Positions 34,458 to 41,713 of a DNA stretch of 64,000 bases are shown piece after piece (the first letter of the stretch is position 1; each line of letters begins with the position of its first letter). The translations under genes were made by a program, and so were the position numbers. The notes under the pieces were generated by a model, which was not told the origin of the DNA, searched no databases, and saw nothing but the letters and a program-made list of their open reading frames with translations. Source of the stretch: Leifsonia shinshuensis (GTDB taxonomy: Bacteria > Actinomycetota > Actinomycetes > Actinomycetales > Microbacteriaceae); the NCBI RefSeq assembly GCF_013410375.1, contig NZ_JACCFL010000001.1, positions 434,001-498,000 of the forward strand, in the 5' to 3' direction.

Positions 34458-34560
34458 CGGTCCCCTCCTACCGTCCGTCCGGGCCCCGATTCCCCGGACT
34501 GTAGACGGTAGTCTTCTGCGCGAATCCGGCCAGGGGGTTGACGGGGGGTTAGATGGAGGC

Positions 34561-35490
34561 ATGAGAACCCTGAGCCTTCCGAACATCGCCGTCCCCGCCT
34601 CCAACGTCGTCCTCGGTCTCATGCGGATCAGCCCGCTGAGCGACGAGGAAGTCCGCACGCTCGTGGGGACGGCCAGGGACGCCGGCGTCACGGTGTTCGA
34701 CCACGCCGACATCTACGGAGACGAGCGTCACGGCTGCGAGACCCGGTTCGGCGACGCGGGCGCGGTGCCCGCGTCCGAGCGCGACCAGGTGGTCATCCAG
34801 TCCAAGGTCGGCATCCGGAACGGCTACTTCGACTTCTCGCGCGAGCACATCCTGGCCACCGTCGACGAGTCCCTGGCCGCGCTCCGCACGGACTACCTCG
34901 ACCTCTTGCTGCTGCACCGTCCGGACACGCTGGTCGAGCCGGAGGAGGTCGCGGCGGCGTTCGACGAGCTCGAGGCCGCGGGCAAGGTGCGGGCGTTCGG
35001 CGTCTCCAACCACACGCCGGGCCAGATCGAGCTGCTCCGCCGCTGGGTGACGCAGCCGCTGAAGGTGAACCAGCTCCAGCTGAGCATCACGCACTCGCCG
35101 ATCATCGCGCAGGGCGTCGCCGCCAACATGGCCGGCCTCGACCAGTCCATCGACCGCGACAACGGCATCCTGGACTACGCGCGCCTCAACGACATCACGC
35201 TGCAGGCGTGGTCGCCGTTCCAGAAGGGCTTCTTCGACGGGGTCTTCCTCGGCGACCGGGAGCAGTACCCCGAGCTGAACGACGCCCTCGACGAGCTCGC
35301 CGCCGCCTACGGCGTCACCCCCACCGGGATCGCGACCGCGTGGATCACGCGGCACCCCGCGAACATGCAGGTCGTCCTCGGGACCACCAACCCGGGCCGC
35401 GTCCAGGAGGCCGCTGCGGGCTCCGACCTGCCGCTGAGCCGCGAGGAGTGGTACCGCCTGTTCCGGCTCGCGGGGCACATCCTCCCGTAG
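34561..35490 (+). CDS. Aldo/keto reductase
   Basis: Predicted 309-residue NADPH-dependent oxidoreductase with TIM-barrel fold. Visible are the catalytic Asp/Tyr region FDHADIYGDE, the Lys strand VVIQSKVGIR, the His in DLLLLHRPD, and the late cofactor-binding segment VVLGTTNPGRV. It resembles the YdhF group that reduces small aldehydes or ketones. ATG 34561 has a TGGAGG ribosome-binding site. Followed by three-box element copy C. Confidence 0.92.
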   Translation: MRTLSLPNIAVPASNVVLGLMRISPLSDEEVRTLVGTARDAGVTVFDHADIYGDERHGCETRFGDAGAVPASERDQVVIQSKVGIRNGYFDFSREHILATVDESLAALRTDYLDLLLLHRPDTLVEPEEVAAAFDELEAAGKVRAFGVSNHTPGQIELLRRWVTQPLKVNQLQLSITHSPIIAQGVAANMAGLDQSIDRDNGILDYARLNDITLQAWSPFQKGFFDGVFLGDREQYPELNDALDELAAAYGVTPTGIATAWITRHPANMQVVLGTTNPGRVQEAAAGSDLPLSREEWYRLFRLAGHILP

Positions 35491-35508
35491 CGGCCTCCCG
35501 AAACAAAC

Positions 35509-35570
35509 CGCCGAGTACGCGAATTATCCGCGTACTCGGCGGTTTTCGCCCGATTTTGCGCGTACTCGAC
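35509..35570. repeat. Three-box GAGTACGC element, copy C
   Basis: CCGAGTACGC at 35511, GCGTACTCGG at 35530 and GCGTACTCGA at 35560 (19 and 30 bp apart). Located between the aldo/keto reductase and the SGNH/GAF gene. Confidence 0.85.
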
Positions 35571-35647
35571 AGCCTCTCCGGCGTCTGGCGGGAGTCGCGG
35601 CGAGCCGTGGGTGCCGTGGGGCGCATGGTCGGGATACCGTCGTGCAG

Positions 35648-36853
35648 GTGGAAGACGACCGGCTCGGCGCCTCGCGGCGGCTCGCCGCCCGGCTCAGACT
35701 GCTGCGCGTCGGCGGCGTGCGGCAGTCCCTGGCGCGGCCCGCGGACTCGCCGCAGGCCTTCGTCGCCGGGCGCCGGAACCTGCGCGTGCTGCTCGCCGGC
35801 TCCGGACCCGTGGTCGGCTGGGGGGTCAGCAGCCACGACCTGGCGCTGCCCGGCGCCCTCGCGCGGGCGATCGCCGCCACCACCGGGCGCGGGGTCGTCG
35901 TGGACGTGGAGGCGCACCCGTCGGCCGGCGTCCGCCGGCTCGCCCGGATGGTGCGCGCGGCCGGCGCGGGCCGGTACGACGTCGTGATCCTCAGCGCGAC
36001 CGTCGCCGACACGGTCCGCATGGTCGAGCCGGCGCGGTGGCGCGGGCACGTCACCGGGCTGCTCCAGGAGGTCCGCGCCAGCGGGGCGGGGGTGGTCGCC
36101 TGGCTCGGCGCCCAGCCGATCCGGTCGCTGCCGCCCTACGACGAGGAGTTCCGCGACTTCGTGCAGGAGCACGCCGAGCGGCTGAACCGCGCCGCCCGGG
36201 AGGCCTGCGCCGAGACCGGCGCCACGTTCGTCCCCCTGCCGGCGTCGCCCCGGGTGGAGGGCGGCCGGCACCGCAGCCCCGCGGACTATCTGTTCTGGGC
36301 CCGCTCGATCGCCGACGCTCTCGCCCCCGCCCTGATCGGGCACCCCGTAGAGACCGGGCACCACGCCTCCACCGCCGAGGACCGGATCGCGGCGATCGCC
36401 CGGCTGCGGCTCGGCGAGCACAAGCGGGACGCCCGGCTGGAGGGACTCGTCGGCACCGCGCAGCGCACCCTCGGCGCCGAGATCGCGATGTTCACCGTGC
36501 TCGACGACCGCACGGAGTGGCCGATCGCGGCGGTCGGCGCGGCCCTCACCGAGATCCCGATCGAGCAGTCCGCGTGCCTGCACACCCTGGAGTCCCCGGA
36601 CGGGATGGTGGTGCCCGACGCCGAGCACGACGAGCGGTTCGCCACGAACGCCCTGGTCACCGGCCCCGCGCACCTCCGCTTCTACGCCAGCTATCCCGTG
36701 GAGGCGCCCGACGGCACGCGCATCGGCGCGATGTGCGTCTTCGGCCGCACCGCCCGCCGGCCGGCCGAGTCCGACGCCGACCTCGACGTCCTCCGCGAGC
36801 TCGCCCTCCTCGCCCAACGCGAACTCTGGCGCTTCGACCCCTCCGCCTCCTAG
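35648..36853 (+). CDS. SGNH-hydrolase-like domain fused to GAF domain
   Basis: Predicted about 401-residue soluble protein. Residues about 40-235 look like an SGNH/GDSL fold: RNLRVLLAGSGPVVGWGVSSH (nucleophile block, but GSGP replaces GDSL), DVVILSATVADTVR, and RHRSPADYLFWARSIADAL, which keeps the late His. Residues about 240-400 are a GAF sensor domain (LGAEIAMFTVLDDRTEWPIAAVG...GTRIGAMCVFG). The lost Ser suggests a sensory rather than hydrolytic role. GTG 35648 is 7 nt after TACCGT; GTG 35642 is the alternative. Confidence 0.82.
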   Translation: MEDDRLGASRRLAARLRLLRVGGVRQSLARPADSPQAFVAGRRNLRVLLAGSGPVVGWGVSSHDLALPGALARAIAATTGRGVVVDVEAHPSAGVRRLARMVRAAGAGRYDVVILSATVADTVRMVEPARWRGHVTGLLQEVRASGAGVVAWLGAQPIRSLPPYDEEFRDFVQEHAERLNRAAREACAETGATFVPLPASPRVEGGRHRSPADYLFWARSIADALAPALIGHPVETGHHASTAEDRIAAIARLRLGEHKRDARLEGLVGTAQRTLGAEIAMFTVLDDRTEWPIAAVGAALTEIPIEQSACLHTLESPDGMVVPDAEHDERFATNALVTGPAHLRFYASYPVEAPDGTRIGAMCVFGRTARRPAESDADLDVLRELALLAQRELWRFDPSAS

Positions 36854-36919
36854 CCGCTGAGCACAGGAAAAACGTCGCGTTTCAGCGTGATTCGCGACGG
36901 TTTTCCTGTGCTCGGCGGC
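36853..36919. terminator. 27-bp near-perfect stem-loop
   Basis: Arms 36853-36879 and 36893-36919 pair over 27 bp with two mismatches and a 13-nt loop, starting at the last base of the SGNH/GAF stop codon and sitting in the convergent gap before the exonuclease gene. No T-tract; part of the arm is AT-richer (GAGCACAGGAAAA). Confidence 0.6.
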
Positions 36920-36934
36920 TGCTTGGGGGAGGGG

Positions 36935-37855
36935 TCAGGTGAGGGCGGTGAGGCAGCGGTCGAGGGAGCCGCCGAGGGCCCAGCGCTCGGCGAGGGCCGC
37001 AAGGGCCGCGCGCTGCTCGTCGGAAGGGGCCCGCAGGCGCGCGTCGACCGTGCCGAGGGGGAGGTCGCGGACGACCTCGACGACGGTGGGCGCGACGGCG
37101 AGGTAGTCGCCCGCCGCGCCGAACTTCGTCCGGAGCGCGGGCTTCATCGCGCTCGCGGGGTCGGCGGCGGCCGCCCGGATCCCGTCGAGGTCGCCGTACT
37201 CGGCCAGCAGCGCGGCCGCGGTCTTCTCGCCGACCCCGGCGACGCCGGGCAGGCCGTCGGAGCTGTCACCGCGCATCGCGGCGAAATCCGCGTACTGGCG
37301 GGCGTGGATGCCGTACTTGGCCACGACCGTCGCGTCCGTCAGCACTTCCAGGTTGCTCATCCCGCGCGCGGTGTAGACGACGCGCACGTCCCGGTCGTCG
37401 TCGACCAGCTGGAACAGGTCGCGGTCGCCGGTCACGACGTCCACCGGTCCGGGCGTGGTGGTGGCGAGCGTGCCGATCACGTCGTCGGCCTCGTGGTCGG
37501 CGGCACCGACGATCGTGATCCCGAGGGCGTCGAGCACCTCCCGGATGACGGGCACCTGCGCGACGAGCTCGGCGGGCACCTCCTCCACGTCGACCCCGCC
37601 CGGCACCTCCTGCGCGACCCGGTGCGCCTTGTAGCTGGGGATCAGGTCGACGCGCCAGCGCGGCCTCCAGTTGTCGTCCCAGCAGGCCACGAGCGACTCG
37701 GGACGGTAGTCGGTGACCAGCTTCGCGATGATGTCGAGGAAGCCGCGCACCGCGTTCACCGGGGTGCCGTCCGGCGCCCGCACCGTGTCGGGGACGCCGT
37801 AGAACCCGCGGAAGTAGAGGGATGCGCTGTCGAGGAGCATCGTTCGCCCGGTCAC
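36935..37855 (-). CDS. 5'-3' exonuclease (PolA N-terminal-like / FEN family)
   Basis: Predicted 306-residue flap-type nuclease. Metal-binding residues are visible in LLLDSASLYFRGFYG, CWDDNWRPRWR, DHEADDVIGTLA and VVTGDRDLFQLV. The helix-hairpin-helix is GDSSDGLPGVAGVGEKTAA. It removes RNA primers or flaps in replication and repair. The start GTG 37855 (VTGRTMLLDS) is chosen to include the residues before the first strand; ATG 37840 is an alternative. Divergent from the SRPBCC gene with only 33 bp between starts. Confidence 0.92.
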   Translation of the reverse strand: MTGRTMLLDSASLYFRGFYGVPDTVRAPDGTPVNAVRGFLDIIAKLVTDYRPESLVACWDDNWRPRWRVDLIPSYKAHRVAQEVPGGVDVEEVPAELVAQVPVIREVLDALGITIVGAADHEADDVIGTLATTTPGPVDVVTGDRDLFQLVDDDRDVRVVYTARGMSNLEVLTDATVVAKYGIHARQYADFAAMRGDSSDGLPGVAGVGEKTAAALLAEYGDLDGIRAAAADPASAMKPALRTKFGAAGDYLAVAPTVVEVVRDLPLGTVDARLRAPSDEQRAALAALAERWALGGSLDRCLTALT

Positions 37856-37888
37856 AGCCCGATCATGCCATGCCGCTAAGGTGTGCGC

Positions 37889-38335
37889 ATGGCCGGAACA
37901 ATCGTCGTCGAGCGCACCGACACCATCCAGACCACGCCGGAAGCGCTGCTGCCCTACATCGCGGAGCTGCCGCGCTGGGTCGACTGGTCGCCGTGGGAGG
38001 GCATGGACCCCGCGCTGAAGCGCGAGTACACCGGTGAGCCGGGCACGGTCGGCTCCACGTACGCGTGGAGCGGCAACCGCAAGGCGGGCGCCGGGAGGAT
38101 GCGGATCGAGTCCGTCGAGCCGGACGGCGTCGGCGTCGCCCTCGACTTCACGCGGCCGTTCCGGTCGAGCAGCCACGTGCGCTTCCTGCTGAGCCCGGAG
38201 GGCGACCGCACCCGCGTCATCTGGCGGATGGAGAGCGCGAAGACCTTCTTCAGCCGCTTCTTCAACCTGGACAAGCTGATCGGACCGGACTTCGAGAAGG
38301 GACTCCGGCAGCTCAAGCAGCTGGTCGAGGCATGA
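37889..38335 (+). CDS. SRPBCC-family (polyketide cyclase-like) protein
   Basis: Predicted 148-residue START/SRPBCC fold protein: IVVERTDTIQTTPEALLPYIAELPRWVDWSPWE at the start, beta-sheet core (GVGVALDFTRPFRSSSHVRFLL) and a long C-terminal helix (FEKGLRQLKQLVE). Binds a hydrophobic ligand in its cavity; the ligand is unknown. ATG 37889 follows TAAGGT by 6 nt. Its stop overlaps the Nudix start (ATGA). Confidence 0.87.
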   Translation: MAGTIVVERTDTIQTTPEALLPYIAELPRWVDWSPWEGMDPALKREYTGEPGTVGSTYAWSGNRKAGAGRMRIESVEPDGVGVALDFTRPFRSSSHVRFLLSPEGDRTRVIWRMESAKTFFSRFFNLDKLIGPDFEKGLRQLKQLVEA

Positions 38336-38736
38336 CGCTGCCTCCGCTGCAGGTGTCGGCCGTCGCGGTGGTGCGCGACCGGCGCGTGCTCATGGTGACC
38401 TCCCGCGGGCGCGACGTGTACTACATGCCGGGCGGCAAGATCGACGCCGGTGAGACCGCGGCCGCGGCGGCGGCGCGGGAGGCCGAGGAGGAGGTCGCGC
38501 TCGCGCTCGACGCCGACGCGCTGGCCGAGCTGTTCGAGGTGCGGACGCAAGCCCACGGGGAACCGGACGGCCGGCAGGTCCACATGCGTGTGTTCCGGGC
38601 GGAGACGGCGGCCGAGCCCGCGCCGTCCGGCGAGGTGGACGCGGTGCACTGGGTGACGACGGCCGACGCCGACCGCTGCCCGCCCGCCGGGCGCGCGGTG
38701 CTGGAGCGTCTCGCCGCGCTCGGCCTCATCGACTGA
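38332..38736 (+). CDS. Nudix hydrolase
   Basis: Predicted 134-residue Nudix enzyme. The box reads GGKIDAGETAAAAAAREAEEE (G-x5-E-x7-RE-x2-EE), intact except that the conserved Leu is Ala. MutT-like size suggests house-cleaning of oxidised nucleotides or ADP-ribose-type compounds. Translationally coupled to the SRPBCC gene by an ATGA overlap, so the two are one transcript. Convergent with the MarR gene. Confidence 0.9.
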   Translation: MTLPPLQVSAVAVVRDRRVLMVTSRGRDVYYMPGGKIDAGETAAAAAAREAEEEVALALDADALAELFEVRTQAHGEPDGRQVHMRVFRAETAAEPAPSGEVDAVHWVTTADADRCPPAGRAVLERLAALGLID

Positions 38737-38750
38737 CTGCGCACGCGCCG

Positions 38751-38808
38751 AGGGGCACGTGAATGCCCCTGCAACGCCCGTTGAGAGGCCACAGGGCGCC
38801 CCTCGACG
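38751..38808. terminator. GC hairpins between Nudix and MarR genes
   Basis: AGGGGCA (38751-38757) pairs with TGCCCCT (38764-38770) across a 6-nt loop, and an outer CGAGGGGC pairs with GCCCCTCG near 38800. The arm sequence CCGAGGGGCAC is the same as in the tandem repeats at 39971-40534. Likely bidirectional terminator for the convergent pair. Confidence 0.5.
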
Positions 38809-38821
38809 ACCCCGCGGCGCG

Positions 38822-39343
38822 CTACGCGCTCGCGCGGGCGCCCTCAGCGGCCTCCACGATGGCCGCGCACGCGTCGGACGGCCGCCGGGCGGGGTCGATC
38901 GCGCCGACGAGCGCCGCCGAGATGTCCGCGAGCTGCTCGACCTGCTCCGGCCGGAGCGCCCCGAGGATGCGGTCCCGCACGGTCTCCAGGTGCCCGGGGG
39001 CCGCGTCGGCCACCATCGCCGCGCCGGCGTCGGTGAGGACCGCGTTCGTCGCCCGGCCGTCCTCCTCGCAGGGCATCCGCTTGACCAGGTCGCGGGCCTC
39101 CATGCGGGTGATGACGTGGCTGAGTCGCGAGACGGACGCGTTCGTGGCCGTCGCGAGGGCGCTCAGGCGCATCCGCCGATTGGGCTCCTCGGCGAGCCGC
39201 GAGAGCACGAAGTACTCGTAGTGCGTCGCCGCGGCGTCGCGCGCGAGCTGACCGTCGAGCACGGGAGGCAGCAGCTGCGTGAGCGCGACGAGGCCCAGCC
39301 AGGCGTCGCGTTCGCGGCCGGCGAGCTCCTCGTTCGTCCTCAT
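38822..39343 (-). CDS. MarR-family transcriptional regulator
   Basis: Predicted 173-residue winged-helix repressor. The recognition region is RMRLSALATATNASVSRLSHVITRMEARDLVKRMPCEEDGRATNAVLTDAG, the classical MarR helix-turn-helix plus wing. Dimerisation helices lie at both ends. ATG 39343 lies 7 nt after a minus-strand TAGAAT box, so the message may be leaderless; ATG 39352 is three codons upstream and would overlap that box. It probably represses itself and the divergent reductase through the paired operators at 39366-39410. Confidence 0.92.
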   Translation of the reverse strand: MRTNEELAGRERDAWLGLVALTQLLPPVLDGQLARDAAATHYEYFVLSRLAEEPNRRMRLSALATATNASVSRLSHVITRMEARDLVKRMPCEEDGRATNAVLTDAGAAMVADAAPGHLETVRDRILGALRPEQVEQLADISAALVGAIDPARRPSDACAAIVEAAEGARASA

Positions 39344-39365
39344 GGAGAGCATTCTATCGCATTAC

Positions 39366-39410
39366 TTGACGCTTCAACTAATGCGGGCTATCATTTAGTT
39401 GAAGCGTCAA
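39366..39410 (+). promoter_or_regulatory. Promoter embedded in paired inverted operators (MarR control region)
   Basis: TTGACG (39366-39371), 17 bp spacer and TATCAT (39389-39394) form a promoter for the reductase gene. Arms 39366-39381 and 39395-39410 are a perfect 16 bp inverted repeat. Each arm itself contains the dyad TTGAnnnTCAA-like core (GTTGAAGCGTCAAC). One operator covers the -35, the other the start point. Confidence 0.78.
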
Positions 39411-39445
39411 CAAAAGTGGCGCGAACTCGACAAGGAGAAGGACAC

Positions 39446-40015
39446 ATGACCACGGTCAGCATCATCGGGAACGGCAACATGGCGAAGGCGATCGGCGGCG
39501 TCCTGGCCGCGGGCGGCAGCACGGTGGAGTACCTGGGCCGCGCCGGCGGAGCGGTCAATGGCTCGATCGTCGTGCTGGCGGTTCCGTACCCGGAGGTCGA
39601 CGCGGTGCTCGCCACCTACGGCGCCCAGCTCGCCGGGAAGACCGTGGTCGACATCACCAACCCGGTCGACTTCGCCACCTTCGACGGACTGACCGTCCCC
39701 GCCGACTCGTCCGCGGCCGCGACGATCGCGGCCGCCCTGCCCGAGGCGCGCGTCCTCAAGGCGTTCAACACCACGTTCGCGGCCACGCTCGCCTCCGGCG
39801 TCAACGGCTCGCACCCGACCACCGTGCTCATCGCGGGCGACGACGAGGACGCGAAGGCCGAGCTCGCCGCGCTGATCCGCGCGGGCGGCCTCAACGCGGT
39901 CGACGCCGGCCCCCTCAGCCGCGCCCGCGAGCTGGAGGCCCTCGGCTTCCTGCAGATCACGCTGGCCGCCGCCGAGCGCGTCTCCTGGACCGGCGGCTTC
40001 GCGGTCGTCGCGTAA
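39446..40015 (+). CDS. NADPH-dependent F420 reductase-like oxidoreductase
   Basis: Predicted 189-residue Rossmann protein of the F420:NADP oxidoreductase/pyrroline-carboxylate reductase-like group: SIIGNGNMAKAIGGVLAAGG (GxGxM nucleotide motif), IVVLAVPYPEVD, VVDITNPVDF and RVLKAFNTTFA. Unusually short for a two-domain dehydrogenase, as in the family. ATG 39446 with AAGGAG. Divergent from the MarR gene and controlled by the promoter/operators between them. Its last 45 bp are duplicated three more times downstream. Confidence 0.9.
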   Translation: MTTVSIIGNGNMAKAIGGVLAAGGSTVEYLGRAGGAVNGSIVVLAVPYPEVDAVLATYGAQLAGKTVVDITNPVDFATFDGLTVPADSSAAATIAAALPEARVLKAFNTTFAATLASGVNGSHPTTVLIAGDDEDAKAELAALIRAGGLNAVDAGPLSRARELEALGFLQITLAAAERVSWTGGFAVVA

Positions 40016-40534
40016 CCACCGCTGGCTCGCGGACTGCATCCTCCCGAGGGGCACGACCTCCTCGCTTCCAGACCCGGAAGCGATGACGGCGTGCCCCTCG
40101 AGGCGTAGAGGGCGGCCCAGCGTGTTCGGTGGATCGGCGGCTTCGCGGTCGTCGCGTAGCCACCGCTGGCTCGCGGACTGCATCCTCCCGAGGGGCACGC
40201 GACCACCTCGCTTCGCGCCCCGGAAGCGATGACGGCGTGCCCCTCGAGGTGTATGGGGCGACCGAGCGTGTTCGGTGGACCGGCGGCTTCGCGGTCGTCG
40301 CGTAGCCACGCTCGCTCGCGGACCGCATCCTGCCGAGGGCATGACCTTCTCGCTTCCAGGCCCGGAAGCGATGACGGCGTGCCCCTCGAGGCGTAGGGGG
40401 CGGCCGAGCGTGTTGGGTGGACCGGCGGCTTCGCGGTCGTCACGTAGCCACGCTCGCTCGCGGGCCGCATGCTGCCGAGGGCATGACTTTCGCGCTTCCA
40501 GACCCGGAAGCGATGACGGCGTGCCCCTCGAGGC
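39971..40534. repeat. Tandem repeat, four units of 142-146 bp carrying copies of the upstream gene end
   Basis: Unit starts judged by GGCGGCTTCGCGG are 39992, 40136, 40282 and 40424. The homology begins earlier, at the codons for AERVSWTGGFAVVA of the reductase (39971), and each later unit keeps that segment followed by TAG. Every unit then contains CGAGGGGCAC...GTGCCCCTCG with an inner CGCTTCC...GGAAGCG, a two-level stem-loop (for unit 1: 40045-40054 with 40091-40100, and 40063-40069 with 40076-40082). Units 3 and 4 have decayed outer stems; unit 4 ends at about 40534. No gene in the 545 bp gap. Confidence 0.85.
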
Positions 40535-40560
40535 ATCCGGACCGCCAGTAGGGTGTGGAT

Positions 40561-41559
40561 GTGAGCGAGAGCGGACGGGCACCCGGCGTGCGGGAGGTCG
40601 CAGCCGCCGCGGGGGTCTCGCGGCAGACCGTGTCCCGCGTGCTCAACGACCATCCGAGCATCCGGCCGGAGACGCGCGAGCGGGTGTTGGCGGCGATGGC
40701 CGACCTCAACTTCCGTCCGAACCGCGCCGCCCGCATGCTCACCACCGCGCGCTCGCGCACCATCGGCGTGCTGGCATCCTCCGCGTCGTCGCTGTTCGGG
40801 CCGGCGTCCAGCATCGACGCTGTCGAGCAGGCCGCGCGGGACGCGGGCTACTTCGTCACTGTCGCCCACGCGGCCTCCCTCGACCCGGGCGACCTCGGGG
40901 CGGCCATCGACCACCTCGGCGCGCAGTCGGTGGAGGGCGTCATCGTGATCGCGCCGCAGCGTGCGGTGCAGGAGGCCATGGCCGCGTTCTCGCTCGCCGT
41001 CCCGTCGGTCACCCTGCACGGCGCGGGTGTCGCGGGCGACGACGGCGTCTTCGTGGATCAGCTGGAGGGCGCCCGGCTCGCCACCCGCCACCTGATCGAG
41101 CGCGGCCACACGCGCATCGCCCATCTCAGCGGCCCGGGCGACTGGTCGGAGGCTCGCGCGCGGCGCGACGGGTTCCTCGCCGAGCTCGCCGCGGCCGGCC
41201 TCGAGCCGGTGGTGTCCAGGGACGGTGACTGGACGGCCGCGTCCGGCGCGGCGATCGGCGCTGAGCTGCTCGCCGCCCCCGAACTGACGGCCGTGTTCTC
41301 CTCGAACGACCAGATGGCGCTCGGGCTGCTGCACGCGGCGCGGGAGCGGGGACGCCGGGTGCCCGAGGACCTCGCGGTGGTGGGCTTCGACGACATCCCC
41401 GAGGCGGCCTTCTTCGCGCCGCCGCTGACGACGGTGCGCCAGGACTTCGCCGAGCTCGGCCGCCGCTGCGTGGCGCGCCTGGTGGCGCTCATCGAGGGAC
41501 GCGAGCTCGCGTTCGACGCGCCGGTGGCGCCGGTGCTGGTGGTGCGCGACTCGGCGTGA
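40561..41559 (+). CDS. LacI-family transcriptional regulator (probable arabinose repressor)
   Basis: Predicted 332-residue repressor. The helix-turn-helix VREVAAAAGVSRQTVSRVLNDHPSIRPETRERV occupies residues about 10-45, and a hinge helix (NRAARMLTTARS) is followed by a periplasmic-binding-protein-like ligand domain with VVGFDDIPEAAFFAPPLTTVRQD. The start is placed at GTG 40561, 7 nt after AGGG; GTG 40555 is possible. Adjacent upstream of araBDA, so L-arabinose (or a derivative) as inducer and TGTGACCGGTCACA as operator are reasonable inferences. Confidence 0.9.
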   Translation: MSESGRAPGVREVAAAAGVSRQTVSRVLNDHPSIRPETRERVLAAMADLNFRPNRAARMLTTARSRTIGVLASSASSLFGPASSIDAVEQAARDAGYFVTVAHAASLDPGDLGAAIDHLGAQSVEGVIVIAPQRAVQEAMAAFSLAVPSVTLHGAGVAGDDGVFVDQLEGARLATRHLIERGHTRIAHLSGPGDWSEARARRDGFLAELAAAGLEPVVSRDGDWTAASGAAIGAELLAAPELTAVFSSNDQMALGLLHAARERGRRVPEDLAVVGFDDIPEAAFFAPPLTTVRQDFAELGRRCVARLVALIEGRELAFDAPVAPVLVVRDSA

Positions 41560-41570
41560 CCCCGCGCCGC

Positions 41571-41623
41571 ATTCGTCACGAATGTGCAGAACGCGCGAGC
41601 GAGAGCCGCGATTCGTCACGAAT
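41571..41623. repeat. Paired ATTCGTCACGAAT boxes (locus 3)
   Basis: ATTCGTCACGAAT at 41571 and 41611, 40 bp apart, both followed by GTGC. Located in the 155 bp between the LacI gene and araB, upstream of the promoter. Confidence 0.8.
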
Positions 41624-41643
41624 GTGCGCCCGGCGGAGGCGGC

Positions 41644-41699
41644 TTGACAAGGGGATTGTGCGCGAGGGACACTCGTACGACACTATGTGACCGGTCACA
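41644..41699 (+). promoter_or_regulatory. araB promoter and LacI-type operator
   Basis: TTGACA (41644-41649) with GACACT at 18 bp (41668-41673) is a plausible promoter; the -10 match is weak. Downstream, TGTGACCGGTCACA (41686-41699) is a perfect 14 bp palindrome with the central CG typical of LacI-family operators, placed to block transcription start. A 14 bp identical copy of its core and left flank lies in araD. Confidence 0.7.
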
Positions 41700-41713
41700 A
41701 CGAAGTGAGAACG

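Noticed and set aside
39971..40534. CRISPR array
   Set aside because: Unit length of 142-146 bp with no short repeat/unique spacer pattern and no cas genes.
39616..41619. Minus-strand ORFs with repeated RLEGHAVIASG peptide
   Set aside because: The repetition is a by-product of the DNA tandem repeat; units are not all multiples of three and the ORF runs antisense to the LacI and reductase genes.
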